Origin: Falciphora oryzae
Lineage: Eukaryota; Ascomycota; Sordariomycetes; Magnaporthales; Magnaporthaceae
Reading direction: 5' to 3'
Assembly (NCBI GenBank): GCA_000733355.1
Contig: JNVV01000023.1
Span: 374,300-438,299 of the forward strand
Length of the DNA stretch: 64,000 nt
The notes under the pieces are model-generated. The model saw only the letters and a list, made by a program, of their open reading frames with translations. It was not told the origin of the DNA and made no database searches. Positions 1 to 11,490 of this stretch are shown here, one piece after another. The position numbers were made by a program, and so were the translations under genes. Each line of letters begins with the position of its first letter. The first letter of the stretch is position 1.

Positions 1-1264
1 GACGGAGGATGCCACCGCCTCGGAACCTGAAGCATAGGGGACCAGTGATGGGCCCAAATAGCAGCGGGCAAGCCAGCCCTGGCGGGGAATCTGCCGGAAA
101 CCTGCCAGAGACGTTTACCACAGAGAAGTAGAGCGAAAGATGTCGGAGAGTTATCGTCGTCCGATCCATCTCTGGACAAATACCCAAGCTCTGTCCGCGG
201 ACGGAGGGTCTCAGCTATGGTCTCAGCGCGAGCGCGTACACGGCGTCTGGCAGCGCTTCGTGGGACAGAACGATGCGATCAACGAGAGATCATATCTGAC
301 AGCGGGACGGGAACCCATTCCTGGAGGTAGAAGTGCCGGCCAAGAGGATCCGAAGAGAGGTCGGTGGGTGTTCCCGGACCAAATGCTCCTTGAGCAGGTC
401 GTAGAGGGAGGCCTGAAAAGGGTGCACACGCAAGTAAAGAAGTGGCGATGCACTAGCATCTCGCACAGGCGGAGACAAGATCAAGGGACCAGAGGCCAGG
501 GAAAAAGCGGAAGCCAGAGCCGTCAGTCACTGCACCGACGAGCCTGCGCTGCTCAGGCCGAGCGTGCGGCGCGCACGGCGAGAGGCACGTCCTAGCTGCG
601 TCCTGCGGCTGACGACGACAGCTGTCTGTGGACCGTTGGTGCCCGAGCCCATGGATACGATGCTGCCAACCCACATTGCGATCGGGTTTCAGGACAGAGG
701 AGTGAGTGGCGCGTCGTCTGGGGAGAGGACCGAGGCTTTGTAGAGGAAAATACGGCTCCGTGTGGCCTAGCCCTTGACGGCATCTAAGGCTGGTGCACCA
801 CGGAAATGAGGAGAGGCGCATATGCAGGAGTGAAGCAAGCGCAGAAGACAACTCGGCGGATCCAAGGTTGGGGGAAGGCGGACGACTGCGAAGAATGGGA
901 AGAGGGCCTGGTTAGCCGAGACATCGTGACCCCCACCACGCACCAGCCACAGTGGAGACAATTCTGGTCTACTGCCCCACTCCATGCTCGGAAGATGCTG
1001 CCAGGCACTGAAAACCCCTGAAGCTCGAAGCAACGTCGAGAGCCATCCACGAGCCTCTATCCAGGACCCAGGCACCAGCGCCGCTGCCCGCAATCGAAGT
1101 CGGCAATCGAGCGGCACAGGCAATAACGGCGCACCTATTCTGTGCGTTCAGTGCCTCATCTCGTCTCTGCTTCGACCTGACCATCTCCCACTGCAGGCAA
1201 TCCCCCAGCCCCGACACGCCGCCCCCTCGTCTCACCGGCTCGACCCCGTCTCCTGTCAACCACA
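1..1264. other. no supported gene in left edge
   Basis: Several ORFs are open in this GC-rich stretch, but none has a recognisable domain, a convincing start context or consistent splice signals, and they overlap each other on both strands. It may hold the untranslated or upstream part of a gene lying left of the window. I see no tRNA, repeat or transposon signature here. Confidence 0.4.
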
Positions 1265-1571
1265 ATGCCAAGAAACCAGTTGCCGCCGCCGAGAACCGGT
1301 AAGGCTGGACCCACCCACCCCTCCCGGGAGTTGGCTGCTTCGGCCCTTGTCTTGGCTGTCCGGCAGGTCGTGTGCTTGACGCGACGCTGACCAATTGCTG
1401 ACTGCTTATAGGCTTCCTCTTCCCAGGCTAGCTTGGACGCAAGGGACGCCTTGTCCGTCAAGCGTCTTCGAGCTTATCGTTCCCCAGCCCCCGCACACTC
1501 CCGACGCCAGACGATACCGAGCCCACTCGTCTTCGCCCGTTCCACAGCAGTTGCTGCTGATCGACATGTGA
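1265..1571 (+). CDS. possible two-exon small protein, 57 aa
   Basis: Tentative. An ATG after CACA at 1265 opens a short exon (1265-1298, phase 1) that stops at a GTAAGG donor. Taking the CTAG acceptor at 1430-1431, exon 2 (1432-1571) reads in frame to TGA and gives a Pro/Ser-rich 57-residue peptide with no known domain. A better placed acceptor at 1410-1411 (branch-like GCTGAC just upstream) would give only a very short peptide, which weakens the model. No function can be assigned. Confidence 0.2.
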
Positions 1572-2600
1572 TGCCTGGCGGAGACTGCGCACCCCGTCGT
1601 GGCGAACGATGCCACGATAAACATCCTTCCGCCTGGGCTGAGGAGGGTTAAAGATGCTGAGGCTGTGTGGTCGGATCTGGATCTGGATCTGTGCCTGCCG
1701 GAGCTGCCTGCTGCTATGCACACTGGGCAGCCTTGTCCTTTGAGACTCTCGCAGGCCCACTTCCAACAATCACCTCGGATGTCAGATCTCCAAGCGGAGA
1801 CCCTGGACCCTTGCCGCGACACTGCAACAGTGTTATGCGGCCGTTGGAGCACCTCAGCTCCGCGGCACGGCTAGGCACAGCCGTTCTCGCCCCCGGGAAC
1901 CGCGTGCTGTTCTCGGCGCCGCCACCGTTGGCGGTTTCCCTTGCCGTGCCTCCCGGAGCCATGGCCTCGAGGCCACAATACTCTTGTGTCTCTGAGAGTA
2001 TCAGACTCAAGCGGCCGGCAGTCAGTCACTGTGCTCCCTGTCTCGTCTCTCGTGGGGGTGGGGCATTGCCTACCACGCTGCATTTTCCAACCCCCTCTGC
2101 CCAGCCGCTTGAATGCCACAATGCCACGAGCGGCCGTGGAAGAGATCCACAACGGCATCCTGTTCAAGGGATGGGCTGTTGATGGGTGAATGGCCTCTTC
2201 AAGCCACCTGCATCGTTGCATTCTCGTGGCCAACCTAGCCCTTTACCCAAAAGTGAATGTCCGACTGCACTGCTTGGTTTTGCCTTGGCTCCAACCGTAC
2301 CCCGCACCCTTTTCAGCTGCATACTCCCATTCCATTTGCCTTGTCGCATCGTCAAGTCAGCATCTGGCTCTATGGCCTGTTCTCCTAGGCTTTAGGGCTC
2401 CTGGGATGGCCTGCCGCTTCTGACTAATATCCCATGGGCTCCAGTTGTGACGTGATGGTATCGGGAGATTTTGGAATTCCATGTTGTCGACACGGAGATA
2501 TATTTACATGCTACCCTTCGTGCTCCTTGGCTCCCCAATGCGGAGGAGACCAAGACGTTATGTCGATTTCTAGCTTGCTGGCTGGGTCAGGCTCGAGATA
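1572..2600. other. no supported gene
   Basis: Overlapping short ORFs occur on both strands with no domain or splice logic. A short ATG frame at 2119 has a start context (CACAATGCCACGA) like that at 1265 but ends after about 20 codons. Nothing else is recognisable. Confidence 0.35.
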
Positions 2601-2639
2601 ATAGTGTCAGTCAAGAGTCAACACCCAGGGAGATTGCCT

Positions 2640-3601
2640 CACACTCTGGCATCCGCCAGGAACCTCTCTTTGATAATCTCCATCCTTTCCATCCTCGCGA
2701 CAGCCTACCCCGCGACCTTGGCTACGATTGGCGCGTCCGTGGGAAATGTGACTTGGGGAACAGATACCGGTCCTCGCACACAGGCTGCTGCCACAACAAT
2801 TACTTCGAAAAGCCATCCTGCTCCGTACAAGCCACCTGCGACGTCCAAAACTCCTGGCACCGGAACCTCCACAAATTCTCCGACGCACGTGGCGGACTCG
2901 TGGACCAATACCTGGCCAGCAATCCCGCCGGCTTCCCCCAACAGCAGCTTTCCCGTACGAGGTACCGCGCCGCCCTCGCCCCAGCCGAATGTGAGAATCC
3001 CTCACCCGGGGCACCCTTCATCTGCGTGGTCAACTTTTGCATCAGCTCGCGCCACCACAGAGCATGCGACACCTACCCGTCCTTGTTCTCATACACGGCC
3101 AACACATTCCCTCACGCAATCGCCAGCTCGACGGCGAGTACGCCATCAAAATCCTCGGCGCCGGGAGCTTGCAGCGCCTCCACAGCCTGGTCTGGAAGCG
3201 CCCTGGAGGTCACCCTCCGCGAAGATGCCTTTGATCGCCCCTTGAAACTGCCTTTTGATTACACCTTCACAAGCCCGGCGACAGATATTGTGACCATCAC
3301 TTCAACGCTACCAGCTCCGACGGTGACCATCACTCGCACGCGCACTCCGGCAAAGAATACTCGTCGATCCGCAACAGCCTCGCCCAGCATCCCGCTAAGC
3401 GTCGTGTCTGCCCAGAGATGCCAGCCAACCATCACTGCCACTTTTGTTCACACGATGGCCATCATCAGTATCAAGACCATCGCTGTTTTTACCATCATCA
3501 CGGCCACGCCTCCTGCACAGGTTGTCCAAGAGCCCGTAGGCCGTCCTTACGGCACACCCACGAACGATGTCAGGTCGCCGAGAGAAGAGCAAAAGTCCTG
3601 A
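2640..3601 (+). pseudogene. degraded or unresolved secreted Ser/Thr/Pro-rich protein
   Basis: Two overlapping frames look like pieces of one secreted protein. From about 2655 one frame reads a hydrophobic stretch (LSLIISILSILATAYPATLA) like a signal peptide, then a Thr/Pro/Ser-rich region. The second frame, up to the TGA at 3599-3601, carries motifs typical of fungal surface proteins (TDIVTITSTLPAPTVTIT). No ATG lies in frame close before the hydrophobic stretch, and the change from the first to the second frame between about 3000 and 3200 is not explained by an obvious intron. It could be a decayed gene, a sequencing error or a multi-exon gene I have not resolved. Function unknown. Confidence 0.3.
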
Positions 3602-5739
3602 CAACCGGATTTAGGCAAGCCGTAGCCAAGGTTGATGGGTGATAGCAAGGATGGACACAAGGTTTGCGGAGAAGACTTCCCCCTTTTCTTCGTAATCGCC
3701 CCCCTTACGGACGAAAGGTGGGGTCTGTTTCTGGGTTGTTCCCTGGTGTGGCATCCGGGCCGCAACAGCTGTGCCATTTGAGCGGCGGGGTTTTGATCTT
3801 TTTTGTTTTTGTGCTGCGTGAAAGATTGTGGCGCCCCTCCACTCCCCGACGCTTAGTTGACGTCGGTACCACCATCTCGTGTTGCTCAGCCGCCATCTTT
3901 CACGTTTATTATAAAATGCGTTGATCAATGCCTCCCCCGATATTTCGCTCCGTATACCCTCCATCTGTCGCTGGTGTTACTTTGGCAACGCACCTCCTTA
4001 CGTATACCCCCATCTACGAACGAAATAGCTTACCATCAGCCTCGGCCCCGGTCCCGGCCTCGACTCTTCCCTGGAGCGCGTGCGGATACACAAAAAGCGC
4101 GAAGGCGCGAAGTTCTGCTCGAAATTTTCTAGCAGCATAATCCTTGATGAGGCTCGGCAAACCACCCAGTTCGGGGGTTTGGGGGGCGCTGTCCACGAAC
4201 AGGACAGGAGCTCTTTTTCTTTTTCTTCTTGGCGACTCTCTCATCCCACGTTTCTCCAGAGGTAGCCAATGGTATCTGCTCGCGCCGGAAACATTTCTAC
4301 AAGGAGGATGCCGGGAGCTCTCGTCGGTCTCGTTGGGCGCACAGACGACAGCCAACCGATTACACAAAACAAGACAGACAGCCAGACAAAGAGCATTGAT
4401 CCTTGATATCGGCCGGGAAAGGCCCTCCCGGCTGGGCGATCGCCGGAGGCCGGCGTTTTCCTTTTTGGTTGGGCATAGCCGCCATGGTTCCTCGAGGAAA
4501 AGCTTGATCGGGCATGCTGCCAATCAAGACTGGAAATCGAGGTTTGGGGATTTTTGGGCGAAGGCCGTTGAAAAAAGTGAGGGCGGGGGCGGCACAACCG
4601 TCGTCGTCGCATCTCGGCATCGTGTCCGACCTTTGAATTTTTGGCCTCATTTCTAGACAAAAGTAAAACAAGAACACAAAGATATTACCTAACCCCCACT
4701 CTGGCATGACCGAGCCGAGAATCATTTGCTGCAGGTGGGCTTTTCATTTCATTTTTTCTTTGCGTTACATCTGGCCAGAAGAGCGCAGTTGGATCATCAG
4801 CTGGCCACATGGCGAGAAATATGATTTCACCCCCTCCCATTAATTTGGGCTGTTTCTAAAGATCACCGGGGTTTTGGTCGATGGGTCTGTCTGCTATCGG
4901 AGGCCTTGTGGGCGCATGCAAGTGAACATGCAATTCCATGTAATTCATGTTATTGCTCCCACGATTTTCAACACTACAAACCATGCACTTGGCTCTGAAC
5001 TCTGTGGAACGAGCAGCGGCAATGGCAGCGCGGGATCTACCCGCATCACACCCTCCACGACCTCCACTTCCCCGCCCATGATCTTCAGGATGGCCGTTCG
5101 GCTAATCTCGTCGACCCATCCCAAGGGCGGTGTTTCCCCCATGCCCCAATGCAGAAGATAAAACAGCACACTTTCCAGCCCATGTGTCAAGACACTTTTT
5201 TTTTTTTTCTTTACCCACCCGCCCCACGCCCCGACGTCACTGCCGCAAGCACTGCCAGCAAAAAGCAAGTGGTTCACCTTGGCGGACAAGGGTGGAGGAG
5301 GAGGGTGATTGGGCAGCACAGGATGGCCTCATCCGCATCGACGCTAGCGCTCCCGTGCCCGGTAGGGCTTCCCAGGCCGCCGAGTCAGGTTTTGCGTTCA
5401 AGGTAAGCTGTCGATCCGGCCGAAGCTAATTAATACTTCAGAGCAGCCAGCACGGGTGACGGGCCGCGACGGGCGATGGAAAACGGTCCCCCGGCACAGG
5501 CCAAAACAAAGACAGGAACGCTCCGTCAACCTTCTTGACACCATTGACGCAGCGTGGTGATGGGGAGAGCCTGCGGTCCACTTAGATAATAACCACATCC
5601 TGTTCCCTCTCGTTTCGTTTCTTTGGACTCTTCCCTACCGCCAACTTTGTTTTGGCTAAACAAGAAACCGTTTCGAACCGGGCGGGCCACCATACCCCAA
5701 GCACGAAAACAAGCTGGCAGCTATCAGCTCTTCTCGAGA
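3602..5739. other. intergenic, no supported gene
   Basis: About 2.1 kb without a credible coding model. It contains AT-rich stretches, a long T-tract near 5196-5209 and many short unrelated ORFs. It includes the upstream region of the PTH11-like gene that starts at 5740. Confidence 0.4.
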
Positions 5740-7484
5740 ATGGCGGTCCTGCGCATGCTGCTGCCGCGGACCCCGCTGCCGGTGCCGCCGCCGCCGACGG
5801 CACCGCTTCCTCTCCCGCTGGTCCCGCTGGTGTCGGTGCAGCCCGCGACGACGACGACGACCCCGGCCTCCTCCCCGTTGTACCCTCAGGGGGATGTTTT
5901 CGACTCGCTGGACCTGGACGAGGGTGGAGGCGGATCGTCTGTCGAGAAGGCGCTGTGGCTGCTCGTCGGGCTGTCGGCCATCTTCCTGGCCCTGCGGCTC
6001 TACTGCAAGCAGACGTATCCCAACTCGAGGCTGAGGTGGGAGGATGCTGTGCTTGTTGCATCTTGGGTAAGGGGGAACGCCCATGGAACAATGCTTGTCA
6101 CTATCTTCTCGTCTGTCTTGTGGACCCGACGCTGACGAGACTTCCAAACACTGTATACAGATGATGCTAGCCGCCGACGCCTCGGTCGTGACCTTCCTCA
6201 TCTTTAGTGGCTTCAGCAGCCCCGGCTTCGCCGTGACGCGCGCCAACATCGCGGCCATCAGCGTGGCCGGCCTGTCGTCCGTCACCGTCGGCATCGTCGG
6301 GCAGGCCTGGAGCAAGACGTCCTTCGCCATGACGCTGCTGCGCATGACGCAGGGGTGGATGGCCGCCTTCATCTGGTTCGCCATAGTCTCCATGAACGTC
6401 CTGTTCGGCGTCTCGGCCACCCTCTTCTGGGTCGGCTGCAGCCCCGTCGAGAAGCGCTGGAGGCCCTTTGTGCCTGGCTACTGCGACCCGGACACGTCAG
6501 TCCGCGCTGCCGTCTTTGGCTTCTACGTGAGCAGTACGGCGTCCTCCCCATAACATCCCTCTTTCTGATTGATGCTGGAAGTGTGGACGGTGGCTGGGGG
6601 CACTAAGCGGATGGGCTGGCAGTGACTGACGTAGGGGCAACAGTCTACTCGGGATTGATTGACATCATACTGGCCCTACTCCCGTGGCCGATCCTGCTGA
6701 AGCTCAGGGCGAGTCCGGACGGCCTTGAGCTGAGCATCAAGGAGAAAATCGGGGTGGCGCTGGCAATGAGTATGGGAGTATTGTAAGTTTGCATTCTGTT
6801 TCTTCCCTCCTATCAAATGTGTGGCGCGGCACTGACACAATGTATCGCTGAAAAGTGCTGGCGCAATGGCGTTCATCAAAGCCTCTTACTTCCGAGTCTT
6901 GGAACACCCCAGCATTGACCTGACAGGTGAGAACTCCCGCAATGCGGCAGCCATCTCGTTGGTCCCCCGCCGACTTAGTGTGCTCCAAGGATCCCTAATC
7001 GTGGCTGACGAAACACGAAACAGATGGCAGCGGGGACCTGGCGTCGTGGGCCGCAGCAGAGACGGCCGTGACCATCATGGCGTCCTCGATTCCTGTCCTG
7101 CGAGTGCTGATCCGAGACCTGGCGGCCAAGGAGGCAGCGCGTCTGCAGGCGCGCCTCGCGCGGCGCAAGACGACGATAACGAGGCCGACTCCCGTCGTCA
7201 GCCGCCGTCCATGGAAGGATCAGCTCTCGTCGTCCTCTCGACCGCCCGACCTGGAGCCGATATTGCTGCGGAAGCCAGGGTCAAAGGGCGAGGAAGACGA
7301 GGACGAGTCCACCGACGAAGGCAGGAGGCGGGTGGTCAAAAAGAATAGCCGGGAACGGCGCGTCGGGTGGGTGGACGGTCTGGCGGCGAACGGTCTGAGG
7401 AGCCCGGACAGCTCGTACGGCCCATGGAGCCCGAGGAGTCCGCATAGCCCGCGGAAGATGGGCGGTCCGTGGCGGCAGTCATGA
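5740..7484 (+). CDS. PTH11-like integral membrane protein (fungal rhodopsin-fold domain)
   Basis: Five exons: 5740-6066, 6161-6533, 6644-6782, 6856-6926, 7024-7484, giving 456 residues. All introns are GT-AG; intron 2 uses GTACGG, because the nearby GTGAGC at 6527 breaks the frame. The translation has a Pro-rich N-terminus followed by seven hydrophobic segments, including ALWLLVGLSAIFLALRLY, a segment around MMLAADASVVTFLIF, and YSGLIDIILALLPWPILLK. The last matches the hallmark (D..LALLPW) of the fungal extracellular-membrane 'rhodopsin domain' family related to the receptor Pth11. The cytoplasmic tail (about 110 residues) is Arg/Ser/Asp-rich. No CFEM cysteine motif is seen at the N-terminus. 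The family is thought to sense surface or nutrient cues at the plasma membrane; ligand unknown. Confidence 0.85.
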
Positions 7485-7693
7485 GAAGGAAATGTTGACT
7501 TGATTCGTCCTTAGAATCCGCGCAGATTAATCCCTCCCCTAATTATTAATATGGTGGCATCGCTGATCCTTCGGAAAGGCCGTGTACGGGCCGACTAGAA
7601 CCTTGCAGCCGGCGTTCTGATGTTGATGCGTTACAGCATGGCTGTCGCAATCTCGTCTTGGTGAGAGTGTATTGGGGAACGTCGGGCGCCACC

Positions 7694-8530
7694 TCAGGGA
7701 CCCCTGGAGACGTTGGCGAGCCACGAGTCCCGGAGTCTCCGCGACTCGCGCTTAGCGTAGACCAAGCCGCAGACATTGCACAGCGTCTTGGGTCCCGACG
7801 GCCCCCTGCGCCACCTGGGAGTCTTGGATCTATGGCATTTCTGGCAAGCTCGACCGCCGTGAAGGGCTTTGGCTTTCCGCTTCTGTAACGAGGACGATGG
7901 TCTCGCGGTCAGCGAGGTTCGGGCGCCGACGGAGTGCAGGGGAGCAGGGGGACAGGGATGGCTTACCATGATCTTGGAGAACACGCGCTGTCGGCCTAGG
8001 CTGCCGTTCAGGCGGCTGTCTTCGTCGTCTGCGAATCTGTCGTTTAGCTCGTCGGCATGGACCACATCCCGGGTCGCGGACCTGCCTGTCGGGCTGGTGC
8101 TCGTGCAGCGATGAGCGATGGCGTCGATGCCGAGCAGGACGGCGTCTTCGAGCGGCGCCGTCGCGGGTGGTCCATCGGCCAGTGCGGGACGAGAGTCGAC
8201 GTCCTGGATCAACGGTGGCCGCTTCTGGGTAACAGCAGCGCGCCTTGACCCGGTGCTGGATCGGCTGCCTGCGGACCGAGACGGCATACGAGCGACGAGG
8301 ACGGACGAGGCACGCAGGCCGTTGGAGGAGAAGCGGGTGGGTGACTCGACAGATATGAATGTCGACAGGGCGCTTGATCGGGGACCTGGGGGTCCGCGCA
8401 GGTGGCTTGGCGGGTGGTGCACTGTCAGGGAGCTGCGCTTGCGTGCGGCAGTGGGTGGCTCGAACAGGCTCGTGGAGTCTTGGGTTTGCGGCTTGTTGGA
8501 CTTGCGTCGCAGCTTGGACGTGCGTCGCAT
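7694..8530 (-). CDS. GATA-type zinc-finger transcription factor
   Basis: Two exons on the minus strand, 8530-7967 and 7882-7694, about 250 residues. The intron (7966-7883, 84 nt, GTAAGC...ACAG) is a multiple of three, so the frame stays open through it; splicing is inferred from the signals. A single GATA finger sits at the C-terminus: C-x2-C-x18-C-x2-C (CQKC...CNVC) with [15 protein letters not shown] between the cysteine pairs, followed by a basic tail (YAKRESRR). The x18 loop and GP.GPKTLC wording resemble the NsdD/WC-2 class rather than AreA. The N-terminal half is Ser/Arg-rich and low complexity. The frame continues upstream to 8602 but without ATG, so 8530 (MRRTSKL) is the first usable start. 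Target genes cannot be told from the sequence. Confidence 0.75.
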   Translation of the reverse strand: MRRTSKLRRKSNKPQTQDSTSLFEPPTAARKRSSLTVHHPPSHLRGPPGPRSSALSTFISVESPTRFSSNGLRASSVLVARMPSRSAGSRSSTGSRRAAVTQKRPPLIQDVDSRPALADGPPATAPLEDAVLLGIDAIAHRCTSTSPTGRSATRDVVHADELNDRFADDEDSRLNGSLGRQRVFSKIMVSHPCPPAPLHSVGARTSLTARPSSSLQKRKAKALHGGRACQKCHRSKTPRWRRGPSGPKTLCNVCGLVYAKRESRRLRDSWLANVSRGP

Positions 8531-10008
8531 CTTTTCTTTATTAAAGGCAGATCCAAGTTGAGTGCCGTGTTTGGGTGCAATCGTCTCGTTGGCGGCCAGC
8601 AACAGGTTAGCTAATTAGAGCGTCATGCATTTTATATCAGTGGCGAAAGCTGTCTGACGGCGGAGTCTTTGCTCCTGTTGAATCATGGAAGAATCAATCC
8701 AGCAGCCAGTGCCAGCCCAGGGCGCCGGGAAAAACTGGAGCTGGACCCTTGGTTTTCTGCAGACCCTTGATTTCACAGGACCCGCGCCTTGGCGGGAACG
8801 TGGTGGCTGCCGAATGAGGGGAAATGGGGACCAGGGGAGAGGACCAATTCAACCGCAGCCATGGTCTGGATGGAGGGCGAGAGGATGGGCCAATGTTGTG
8901 CTGCGCGAACCAAGAACCAGACCCCAAAGCCAGCCGGGTGCTGATGCTGTGGAAGACACACGAAACGGGAAGGTGTAACTAGTTCCCAGGACAGCGTCTC
9001 CTCCAGCCAGCCACGATCGCCGCGACGGCTCCTTTTCTCGACGATCGGCATCACCTATGGAAATGCTCTGAAAGACCGCATTTCTGACCCCCACTGATGC
9101 GAATCCCATTGGATTTGGGTCCTGAAATCGACCCCAGAGCCCGGGCAACTGGGGAGTTTTCCCATCGAGGTGGGCATCAATTGATTCTTGCGCTTCCAGT
9201 CTCAATCTGCTAGCGTAAACATCCGCTCGTCCCCAAACCACTGCCTCGGTCAAAATCACGGGCCGCGCAGCCACGCAGCAACCCAGCATTCCAGCTGATT
9301 TTTTCCTTGCTTTTTAGCTTTCGCCTCTGGTGCGCGCCGTCAGCGGCGAACTTCTGTAAACGCACAACAAATGTATACCAGGCACAGTCGCACAATCCCA
9401 GCGCCGTGCCAACCAACGAGCCATGGGCGCCTTACTTTCGGATGCGGGGTCTCGACCCCCGCTCTCGAGCCCTCAGAGTGCGGCAGTGAGATTCCTCCGA
9501 TCACGGGCGTACAGCCGTCCAGTCGTCCAGACCAAACCGTCCTGGGGCTGGGCGGCGAGCGGACCGAGTCTCTGCCCTTGGGACAGCCCCTCGGCGGCAG
9601 ACGGCGTCGTTCCACCATCCCAGCTCCCAACAACCCCGCTCCTCCGAGAACGAAGGCTGGGGGGCAAGGGCTGGAGAAGCACGGCTCGGCGGCGACCCCA
9701 GACCGGACGACGTGCAGCCTTTGAGGGGGTGGCGGTCTGCAGGCGCTTAGCTTCGGCATGCCACCGACATCCGAGTACGCGTGCGCGCAGGGCTCGCACC
9801 ATGGACGACGCCCATCGAAACCTTGCTGGAGCTGCTGCGTCACCTAGACCTGGACGCGGGCAGGCAGGCAGCCCAGCGAAACCACAGAGCATCAGAGTAG
9901 AGAGCACCACAGACCAGAGACCTATCTGATCATCAAACTAACGCTGCGACAACTTGGTGTTTTTTTTTTTTTTTTTCGTTTCAGGACGCCAGCCTAGTAC
10001 TGCTTGCC
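8531..10008. other. intergenic, no supported gene
   Basis: The 1.5 kb upstream of the minus-strand GATA gene and of the plus-strand small gene at 10009, so a divergent promoter region. ORFs here show no domains. A T-tract of 17 lies at about 9960-9976, just before the ATG at 10009. Confidence 0.35.
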
Positions 10009-10610
10009 ATGGAGTCGTTCAATACACGGCCGACTCCTACAACAGCCACCCGTGCACTCCCGTCCAATGATGCTCGCCGCCCGAACGAGGCGCCATGCTC
10101 GCCAGTAGCAACCACGCCAGGCCTGTCGAGACCTGCTGTAAGTCGCTTACTGATCGAACCTTGTTGTAGAGCCAACTTTGGAACCCAATCCCCAAGTAAA
10201 CAAACATGCGCAGTGGTGATTGGGTGCGGGCGTTTCTGCTCGCTGGCGCCAAGACCGCGCCCGTCTGTCCACCAGCCTTGGATTGTGTCCTCACCTTGCT
10301 GACCTCGACTGTGATTCTTCTTAGGTAATTGATGAACTGGCCTCGGACTACTGCACACAGTTCTTCGACGCAGTTCAGTCTCGAATACCAAGCTGCATCG
10401 GCATTGGTGAGGTTTCGACGTGAGGGGAGAAATTTATTTTCTCAGCGTCGTATCCCATCCCCATGCACGCACAACTCTTGCCTCTTTCTGCGTCTGCTCG
10501 GGCCAGCATCTAGCCGGCCCTGCCTGGATCTCCAGCGTAAGCCCAGGCCGGCGTTCTTCCGTCAAAGTAATTAATTACATGTTATACAGGTCACTGCGAG
10601 CGAACCCTGA
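10009..10610 (+). CDS. candidate four-exon small protein, 84 aa
   Basis: Hand-built model: exons 10009-10137, 10325-10406, 10514-10536 (23 nt) and 10590-10610, with donors GTAAGT, GTGAGG, GTAAGC and acceptors TTAG, CTAG, ACAG, all phases compatible. Without introns 2 and 3 the frame would end at 10423 (75 residues). The N-terminal 43 residues are Pro/Thr/Ser-rich. Exon 2 encodes a tidy helical-looking segment (VIDELASDYCTQFFDAVQSR) ending in IPSCIGI. I recognise no family. What favours a real gene is the good splice signals and the change from low-complexity to amphipathic sequence exactly at the first junction; transcript evidence is lacking. Confidence 0.4.
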
Positions 10611-11490
10611 GTTTAGGTCTATGGCTTTGACGTCTGCGGGTCTGGCGTCTCTCCACGTCTCCGACATCTCGCAGGCACCAGGCAACCGAGCGGGACAAGC
10701 GATTTCTCAGACACGTTCTGCATTAGAAGAGAAAAAAATGCACCAGAAACGCTCGAGATCCGTCCGCCCCAACCCCCAAAACGGGCGAAGAGCAAACTTC
10801 CACCCAACAAACCCAACCGAACAAGACTGGCGCCACTTAGAACAGGGCCGAGAACCACTGTCGTTTAGGGCATAATTCCCGACATCCGACCTCCCACAGT
10901 TAGTGATCTAGACGTCAGCCACTGCAGCTGCGTGAGGGGCCCGCATCCTTTCGTTGCAGTGGGAAACTCAACGCATGGATGATGCGGCTTGCTTCCCCGC
11001 TCCCTCGCCTTCGATGCCCTGAGAGACGGCTGTCTGATGCCGGGCCGTGCAGAGAGGGGCTGCGTTTGAGTTGGAGGCGGCATGAGAAGAGGGTGGGCGG
11101 ATGTTTCGCGGCCTCGATCGGCAGGTAGTCCACGCCGTGGCATCCAATGGAGCCAGAGGGGTTGGCCCTCTGAGGGAGGTAGGTGCGTCAAGATCTTTGG
11201 CCGATGGCGGGAGATGGGCCTTAGTGAACGGCCCAGAAGGTAGGCGGGATACGCTCGCCAGTCGGGTATATAAGTCTCGAGGACATCGCCCTCTTGGCCC
11301 TCTCGATTTGTCCTTAAGATCAGCCTCCACAGCAAGCACTGTTCGGTCATCTCTCAGCTCAACAACAGCAACTAAAAGTTTCTCTTCCTCTCCTCCTCAC
11401 TTCACATCCTTCGGGAAAGGATATAATACACTGTCCTTCAATAATAATAATTTGAACCTCCTTTGCTCCCACTCCCTTCACATCGACATC
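10611..11490. other. intergenic / promoter and 5' UTR of calpain-fold gene
   Basis: No independent gene is supported. The frame that runs into the gene at 11491 is open from 11101 but encodes low-complexity sequence and crosses a TATA-like motif, so it is most likely promoter and 5' UTR. Confidence 0.4.
11267..11273 (+). promoter_or_regulatory. TATA-box-like TATATAA
   Basis: TATATAA lies 218 bp upstream of the chosen ATG at 11491. The stretch between holds CT- and CA-rich sequence typical of fungal transcription start regions (about 11330-11400). This supports starting the protein at 11491 and not at the upstream in-frame codons. Confidence 0.45.
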
